From: JBCCGI01 sp039029355
GTDB taxonomy: Bacteria > Planctomycetota > UBA1135 > GCA-002686595
DNA: 28,883 nt
Assembly (NCBI GenBank): GCA_039029355.1
Contig: JBCCGI010000092.1
Span: forward strand, 1-28,883
Direction: 5' to 3'
Made by a program: the position numbers and the translations under genes. A model generated the notes under the pieces. It had not been told where the DNA came from and did no database searches. It saw nothing but the letters and a program-made list of their open reading frames with translations. Positions within the stretch are counted from its first letter, which is position 1. Each line of letters begins with the position of its first letter. Positions 24,527 through 28,883 of the stretch are shown here, one piece after another.

Positions 24527-25849
24527 CTAACGCGCGCCGGCCGCGGCGCGATGGACCTCTTCGATCCGGTCGAGGTGCGCCGCGAGCCCCTGAGGCAGCC
24601 CCGGCGCCGCGGTGCGGCGGCGCCGGGCGAGCAGCTCGGCGCGCAGCGCGTCGGCCAGCGCCGGCGCGTCGCCCGGCGGCACCAGCGCGCCGTGCGTGCC
24701 CTCCTCGACGACCTCGGCGATGCCGGCCACGCTGCTCCCCACCACCGGCACGCCGGCGGCGCGCGCCTGCAGCACGGTGAGCGGAGCGTTCTCGTCCCAG
24801 GTCGACGGCACGACGATCGTCCCGAGCTCGGCGAAGACCGCCGGCGCCTCCTCGGGCTCGAAGGGCTTGCACACGCGCACCCGCGGCCCGCGGTCGCGGG
24901 CGAAGACCTTGGGTGCGAAGCGGCGGTGGCGTCCGCCGGGGGGGCCGCCGTACAGGCGCAGCTCCCAGGGCTCGACCGATTCGGGGAGGCGGCGCTCCAT
25001 GATCTCGACCGCCTCCAGCAGCGTCGCGAGACCCTTGTGCGGGCCGAACTGACCCAGGAAACCGAAGGCGTGCACCTCGCCGGTCGGCGCCGGCAGCGCC
25101 GCGCGCCACGGGGCGTCGTCGAAGGAGTAGACCAGCTCGACCAGCGACTCCGCCGGCGCGCCGAACGCGCGGAAGGCCTCGGCCAGCACGCGGGTGGGCG
25201 CGATCAGACGCGCCGCCGCGCCGAGGGCCTCGCGCGTGACCGCCTCGCGCTCGACCAGGTCGCCGGTGGTCACGACGCGCCCCAGCCCGCCCACGGCGGC
25301 CATCGCCGAGGCGGCGGCGCGCTTGGCGGCGACGGCGAGCGGCGCCCCGTCGTAGCGCGAGGGCGTGCGGATGCAGCGCGCGCAGACGTCGGGCGGGTGC
25401 GGCCCCTCGCAGCGTGTGAGGCGGTGGTCGAACATCTGCCCGCGGTGGCACAGGAGGCCGTAGTCGGTCAGCGTGATCACGACCGGCACACCCGCGTCGC
25501 GCGCCACCAGCGGCAGCCGCGCCGAGAGCCCCCACAGGAGGTAGGTGAAGTGCACCAGGTCGGGCTGGAGGCGCGCCAGGAGCTCGGCGAAGACGCGCTC
25601 GACGTCGTCGTCGCGATAGCTGCCCGCGAAGCCCTTGCCGCCGCCGGGGTTGTGCAGCAGGTACACCGGCACGCCGCGAACCTCGTCCTCCTCGAGCGAG
25701 TAGCGCGGGCGCGAACCGCTGCGCTCGGGGTGCAGCACGGCGAGCTCGTGCCCGCGCGCGGCCAGGCCGTGGACCAGCTCCTTGGTGTAGAACTCGGTCC
25801 CCCACTTGCCGCGCGGCGGGAAGCCGTTGGAGACGACCAGGACCTTCAC
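24527..25849 (-). CDS. GT4-family glycosyltransferase with cysteine quartet and altered E-x7-E
   Basis: 440 aa, GTG start overlapping the preceding stop (GTGA). N-terminal MKVLVVSNGFPPRGKWGTEFY; after TDYG (128-131) come C134, C147, C156 and C159 (C-x12-C-x8-C-x2-C). The donor domain begins HAFGFLGQFGPHKGLATLLEA, and the usual E-x7-E reads ENAPLTVLQ, with Gln at the second acid. The N-terminal half is closest in style to the 735-aa GT4 fusion. Transferase activity is likely but the Gln should be noted. Sugar and acceptor unknown. Confidence 0.9.
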   Translation of the reverse strand: MKVLVVSNGFPPRGKWGTEFYTKELVHGLAARGHELAVLHPERSGSRPRYSLEEDEVRGVPVYLLHNPGGGKGFAGSYRDDDVERVFAELLARLQPDLVHFTYLLWGLSARLPLVARDAGVPVVITLTDYGLLCHRGQMFDHRLTRCEGPHPPDVCARCIRTPSRYDGAPLAVAAKRAAASAMAAVGGLGRVVTTGDLVEREAVTREALGAAARLIAPTRVLAEAFRAFGAPAESLVELVYSFDDAPWRAALPAPTGEVHAFGFLGQFGPHKGLATLLEAVEIMERRLPESVEPWELRLYGGPPGGRHRRFAPKVFARDRGPRVRVCKPFEPEEAPAVFAELGTIVVPSTWDENAPLTVLQARAAGVPVVGSSVAGIAEVVEEGTHGALVPPGDAPALADALRAELLARRRRTAAPGLPQGLAAHLDRIEEVHRAAAGAR

Positions 25850-27087
25850 GGGGCGGTCCCGCTAGCGCGCTCCAGCTCGGCCCCGAAGGCGTCGAGGAAG
25901 CGCTCCTCGGAGAACTCGGGCGCGCGGGCATAGGCCTCCAGGGCGAGCGTGTGGCGGCGGTCCTCGTCGCCCGCGAGGCGAAAGAGCGCGTCGCACCACG
26001 GCTCGGGGTCGCCCGCGGTCAGCACCAGCCCGCCGCCGCCGGCCAGGATCTCGGGCGTCGCGCCCGCGTCGCTGCCCAGGACCGGCAGCCCGAAGGTCAG
26101 CGCCTCGCTGGTGACCATGCCGAAGGGCTCGCTCCAGAGGCTGGGAGTCGCCAGCGCGTGCGAGCCGCGCAGCAGCTCGGCCAGCTCCTCGCGCGCGACG
26201 CGGCCGGCGAAGCGGACCGCGCCGTCGAGCTCCGGCTCGCGTGCGAGCTCGCGCAGGTAGTCGGCGTACTCGCCCTCGCCAGCGCCGGCGAGCGTCACCT
26301 CGACCGCCGCGCCCCGCGCGCGGGCGCGCGACGCGGCCTTGAGCAGGACGTGCTGGCCCTTGCCCTCCCAGAACGACGACGAGCAGAGCACGCGCAGCGG
26401 CTCGCCCGGCGCCCGGCGCGCGGGCGGCTCACTCGGGGCGAGCGCCGCCAGCGCGGGCGTCACCGCCGGCCACAGCACGCCGACCGACTCGGGCGCGAGC
26501 CCGTCCGCGGTCAGCTCGCCCTTCAGCCGCGCGCTGCAAGCCAGCAGCCGGCCGAGCCCCACATGCCCGCGGAAGATCCGCCACGCGCCCTCGAGCGCCG
26601 CGAGCCGCCCGCCCTTCGCTCCCGGGCCCTCCTGCGCCTCGCGCCAGGCCTGCACCCAGTGGTTGCGCGCCCACGCGTCGGCCGCGTAGCCGAGCGTCGG
26701 CACGCCTGCGTGGCGCGCGGCCAGCACCGGCGCGAGCGAGAGGTGCGCGAGGTTGAAGTAGAGCACGACGTCGGGCCGCACGCGGTCGATGGCGCCCAGC
26801 GTCGCGCGGTAGTTCGCGAGCCGCAGGAAGTGCAGCCGGAAGCGCTCCGCGTTCGAAGCCCCGAAGGAGCGGCGGAACAGGTCCCCCTCGCCGTCGAGCG
26901 ACGGCGCGAGCAACGGCAACACGTGCGGCTCTCCCTCGAAGGCCTCCCCGCGTGCGGTGAGCACCGTCGCCTCGACCCCGCGGCGGCGGAGCCCCTCCAC
27001 CGCGTCGCGCGTCAGCAGCTCGTAGCCGCCTCCGATGTAGGGCGGATACTGCAGCGAGACGACGAGCACCCGCCGGGCGTCGCTCAA
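25846..27087 (-). CDS. GT4-family glycosyltransferase
   Basis: 413 aa from TTG at 27087, whose T-G plus the following A form the sulfatase stop (TTGA). GTG at 27069 is an alternative that gives MLVVSLQYPPY. GT-B features: VLVVSLQYPPYIGGGYELLTR at the start, donor domain LRVLCSSSFWEGKGQHVLLKAA, and E-x7-E in EPFGMVTSE. There is no cysteine insertion; the corresponding region reads GYAADAWARNHWVQAW. It follows the sulfatase-like gene and precedes a second GT4 by GTGA overlap, so all are probably made from one message for one glycan. Confidence 0.9.
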   Translation of the reverse strand: MSDARRVLVVSLQYPPYIGGGYELLTRDAVEGLRRRGVEATVLTARGEAFEGEPHVLPLLAPSLDGEGDLFRRSFGASNAERFRLHFLRLANYRATLGAIDRVRPDVVLYFNLAHLSLAPVLAARHAGVPTLGYAADAWARNHWVQAWREAQEGPGAKGGRLAALEGAWRIFRGHVGLGRLLACSARLKGELTADGLAPESVGVLWPAVTPALAALAPSEPPARRAPGEPLRVLCSSSFWEGKGQHVLLKAASRARARGAAVEVTLAGAGEGEYADYLRELAREPELDGAVRFAGRVAREELAELLRGSHALATPSLWSEPFGMVTSEALTFGLPVLGSDAGATPEILAGGGGLVLTAGDPEPWCDALFRLAGDEDRRHTLALEAYARAPEFSEERFLDAFGAELERASGTAP

Positions 27088-28670
27088 AAGTCGTCTCCGA
27101 GGAAGCCCAGCGCCTGGAGCTCCGCGATCTCCTTGGGGTCGATCGGGTCGAACAGCATCGTGCCGCCCTGCAGCGCGATGCGCGCGCGCCCGACGTTGTG
27201 CTCCCACGACGCGGCGGCGCCGCGCATGTCGTCGGCGCCCGGAGGCGGCGACGGGGTCGGGCCGAAGAGCGGCGGGTAGGCCAGCCGGCGCCGGTCGTAG
27301 AAGATCTCGCGCCCCTCGTCGGAGTGCGGGCGGTCGTCGCCGAACCAGGTGCGGCGCAGGTTGTCGGTGCCGACCTTGTCCGGCTGGATGTACTCGAGCG
27401 TCCAGTCGTTCGCGAAGACCGCGCCGCGCTCCATCACGCCGCAGCTTGAAAAGGCGTAGTCGCGCGCGGGCGCGGCGTTCGGGCTCAGGATCGAGCCCAG
27501 CTGCGACACGCCGTGCATCCCCGACGACTGGCCCAGGCGCGTGATCGCGAGCAGCGTCGGGGGGACGTCGAGCAAGCTCGCGACGTCGTTCACCACCGCG
27601 CCGCGACGCTCGTCCGGAATCACCGGCGAGCGCACGATCCACGGCACCTGCACGTCCGCGGTCGAGTAGCGCCCGCTGGTTAGGTACAGGCCGGCCTCGC
27701 CGAACTGCACGCCGTGCGTCCCGACGACGACGATGGTCGTGTTCTCGTAGCGCTCCTGCACCTTGAGCGTGCTGAAGAGGCGCTCCAGCGCGCCGTCCAA
27801 CCGCCGCAAGTGCCCGTCGTACATCGCCTCGTAGTAGCCGAGCGAGCGCGACCCGCCGCGCCAGCGCGAGCGCGGGATGGCGAAGAACACGTCGTCGGTG
27901 TTGCCCACCGGTGGGAGCACCTCGAGGCCCTCGCGCGGCGAGAAGTACGACTCCCAGCTGGGATCGGGCGCGCTCCAGATGCGCTCCAGGTCGTGCAGGT
28001 GCACGTAGGCGAACCACGGCTTCGAGTCGTCGAGTGAGCGCATCCACTGCAGGAAGCGGTCGGTCACGGCCTCGACTCCGTACTCGCGCCGCGGCGCGGT
28101 CGGGGAGGTGTCCGAGACGATGAAGCGCTGGAAGCCCGGCTCGAAGCCGAACTCGGGTCCCAGGTCGTCGTGGTCGACGAAGGCGCCGGTCGCGAAGCCG
28201 CCCACCAGCATCTCAATCGCGAGGTGCGGCACCTTGTCCGGCACGAGCCAGCGCTCCTCGACCGAGGCCGCGAGCTCGTCGCGCAGGTACCGCCGGCGCG
28301 CCACGTTCGGGTCGCACCCGGTCAGGAGCGGTACGTGCGCCGGCAGCCGCAGGGGCGCAGCCGAGAAGGTCTGGGCGAAGCGGACGCCTTCGCCGGCGAG
28401 GGCGTCGAGGGCGGGCGTGGTCTCGCGGTCGTAGCCGTAGCAGCTCAGGTGGTCCGCGCGCAGGCCGTCGACCGCGATCACCAGCACGCCGCGCCCGGTG
28501 CCGCCGCCGGAGCTGGGACGCCCGCAGCCGCCGGCCAGCGCGAGCAGGCCGGCGAGCAGCGCCCCGAAGAGCGGGGGACCGAGCACACGCCACGGGTCCA
28601 GCAGGCGCGGCGAGCCAAACGCACGCAGCGGGCGACTCGTGCGCGGCGGGGACGGAGGGAGACGCTTCAT
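27084..28670 (-). CDS. Sulfatase/alkaline-phosphatase-superfamily lipoprotein, probably degenerate
   Basis: 528 aa from ATG 28670 (a TTG at 28682 is possible). A basic N terminus, a hydrophobic stretch (GPPLFGALLAGLLALAGGC, ending at Cys49) and a Ser/Gly linker suggest a lipoprotein signal with a loose lipobox. The superfamily core is clear: VDGLRADHLSCYGYDRETTP (67-86) and PLRLPAHVPLLTG (106-118). In relatives the second motif reads T-L-P-A/S-H, with Thr, Ser or Cys as nucleophile; here the position is Arg108. The metal motif S-D-H-G reads G-T-H-G (Thr318-His319) and G-E-H-G reads GEAG. Hydrolysis may therefore be lost. The neighbouring glycosyltransferases suggest a glycan role (binding or modifying). 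Confidence 0.85.
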   Translation of the reverse strand: MKRLPPSPPRTSRPLRAFGSPRLLDPWRVLGPPLFGALLAGLLALAGGCGRPSSGGGTGRGVLVIAVDGLRADHLSCYGYDRETTPALDALAGEGVRFAQTFSAAPLRLPAHVPLLTGCDPNVARRRYLRDELAASVEERWLVPDKVPHLAIEMLVGGFATGAFVDHDDLGPEFGFEPGFQRFIVSDTSPTAPRREYGVEAVTDRFLQWMRSLDDSKPWFAYVHLHDLERIWSAPDPSWESYFSPREGLEVLPPVGNTDDVFFAIPRSRWRGGSRSLGYYEAMYDGHLRRLDGALERLFSTLKVQERYENTTIVVVGTHGVQFGEAGLYLTSGRYSTADVQVPWIVRSPVIPDERRGAVVNDVASLLDVPPTLLAITRLGQSSGMHGVSQLGSILSPNAAPARDYAFSSCGVMERGAVFANDWTLEYIQPDKVGTDNLRRTWFGDDRPHSDEGREIFYDRRRLAYPPLFGPTPSPPPGADDMRGAAASWEHNVGRARIALQGGTMLFDPIDPKEIAELQALGFLGDDF

Positions 28671-28681
28671 GTCGACCGACA

Positions 28682-28722
28682 AGCATTCCCGAGCGGCGGC
28701 CGGGGCTCAAGGGGCACGTGCC
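28682..28722 (-). promoter_or_regulatory. Candidate sulfatase-operon promoter with adjacent palindrome
   Basis: Minus strand TTGAGC (28710-28705), 17-nt spacer, AATGCT (28687-28682), just before the ATG at 28670. Next to the -35 side lies the 10-bp palindrome GGCACGTGCC (28713-28722). Both matches are partial; the IS end is about 30 nt farther upstream. Confidence 0.25.
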
Positions 28723-28754
28723 AGTCTCGCGGGCGGCGCTCCGAGGCGGCTAGC

Positions 28755-28883
28755 TGTCGTTTCCAGGGACGTTGTTCATCCCGATCGCTCGATCCGGTTC
28801 ATCGGGGGCGAGTAGCCGAGGCTACCGTGAGGGCGGACTCGGTTGTAGTAGCGCAGGTAGCTCTTGAGCGCCAGCCTTCGGCC
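28755..28883 (-). mobile_element. Truncated (window-edge) end of an IS3-type insertion sequence
   Basis: The transposase C terminus reads in from the window edge and stops at 28776. Twenty bases beyond the stop, TGTCGTTTCCAGGGACG (starting 28755 on the plus strand) begins with the TG expected for IS3-family ends. The other end is outside the window, so the inverted repeat cannot be compared. Confidence 0.6.
28776..28883 (-). CDS. IS3-family transposase (integrase core), C-terminal fragment
   Basis: 35 codons are visible before the TGA; the gene continues past the window edge. The peptide contains LKSYLRYYNRVRPHGSLGYS followed by PPMN, the signature end of the DDE integrase core of IS3/IS481-type transposases (Y-Y-N-x-x-R-P-H-x-x-L-G-Y-x-x-P). 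The catalytic triad lies outside the window. Whether the full gene is intact cannot be said. Confidence 0.85.
   Translation of the reverse strand, partial: GRRLALKSYLRYYNRVRPHGSLGYSPPMNRIERSG

Overview
This is a high-GC (about 70%), densely packed bacterial window with about 22 full-length genes, one partial transposase and one doubtful small ORF. Start codons are mixed (ATG, GTG, TTG), stops often overlap the next start (ATGA, GTGA, TTGA), and several convergent gene pairs touch or overlap at their stops. No rRNA, tRNA, CRISPR array or plasmid/phage backbone was seen. The gene mix (coaE next to rho, an orphan pseudopilin set with acidic calcium-type loops, a membrane-anchored BRCT-like protein, many GT4 glycosyltransferases) would fit a Planctomycetota-like bacterium of a high-GC lineage. 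That is inference from gene content only, and I hold it loosely.

Layout. (1) 123-1400 (-): membrane-anchored coiled-coil protein with a C-terminal BRCT-like domain. (2) 1761-5085 (+): coaE, rho and a GT4 glycosyltransferase, tightly spaced. (3) 5072-8217 (-): a GT4-coiled-coil fusion followed by a GT2 transferase (ATGA coupling), convergent on region 2. (4) 8291-9097 (-): SDR oxidoreductase. (5) 9240-13308 (+): three pseudopilin-like genes in the order GspI-, GspJ-, GspK-like; the last is 801 aa and carries a lone CXXCH motif and a bactofilin-like beta-repeat stretch. A strong hairpin follows at 13334-13366. (6) 13375-14313 (-): trxB. (7) 14388-15431 (+): inositol-monophosphatase-family phosphatase. 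(8) 15428-18475 (-): ABC exporter (ATPase, permease) and a molybdopterin oxidoreductase. (9) 18556-19014 (+): stand-alone GAF protein. (10) 19015-20160 (-): 2Fe-2S ferredoxin and pheA with an eroded ACT domain. (11) 20287-22762 (+): histidine phosphatase, GT4 and DJ-1/PfpI protein, coupled by GTGA overlaps. (12) 22763-23028: a 266-bp intergenic stretch with oppositely directed terminators and a possible 32-codon ORF behind a perfect Shine-Dalgarno. (13) 23029-28670 (-): a degenerate sulfatase-like lipoprotein and three GT4 transferases. (14) 28755-28883: the truncated end of an IS3-type insertion sequence.

How it works together. Seven glycosyltransferases in three blocks point to a surface polysaccharide or O-antigen-like pathway built from nucleotide sugars. 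Four of them share a cysteine-rich insertion. The remainder is core metabolism (CoA synthesis, thioredoxin reduction, phenylalanine synthesis) and transcription termination, mixed with envelope and export functions. The most unusual items are the CXXCH pseudopilin, the BRCT-like membrane protein, the Trp-patterned coiled-coil GT fusion, the sulfatase homologue lacking expected catalytic residues, and the small ORF/structured RNA at 22.8 kb.
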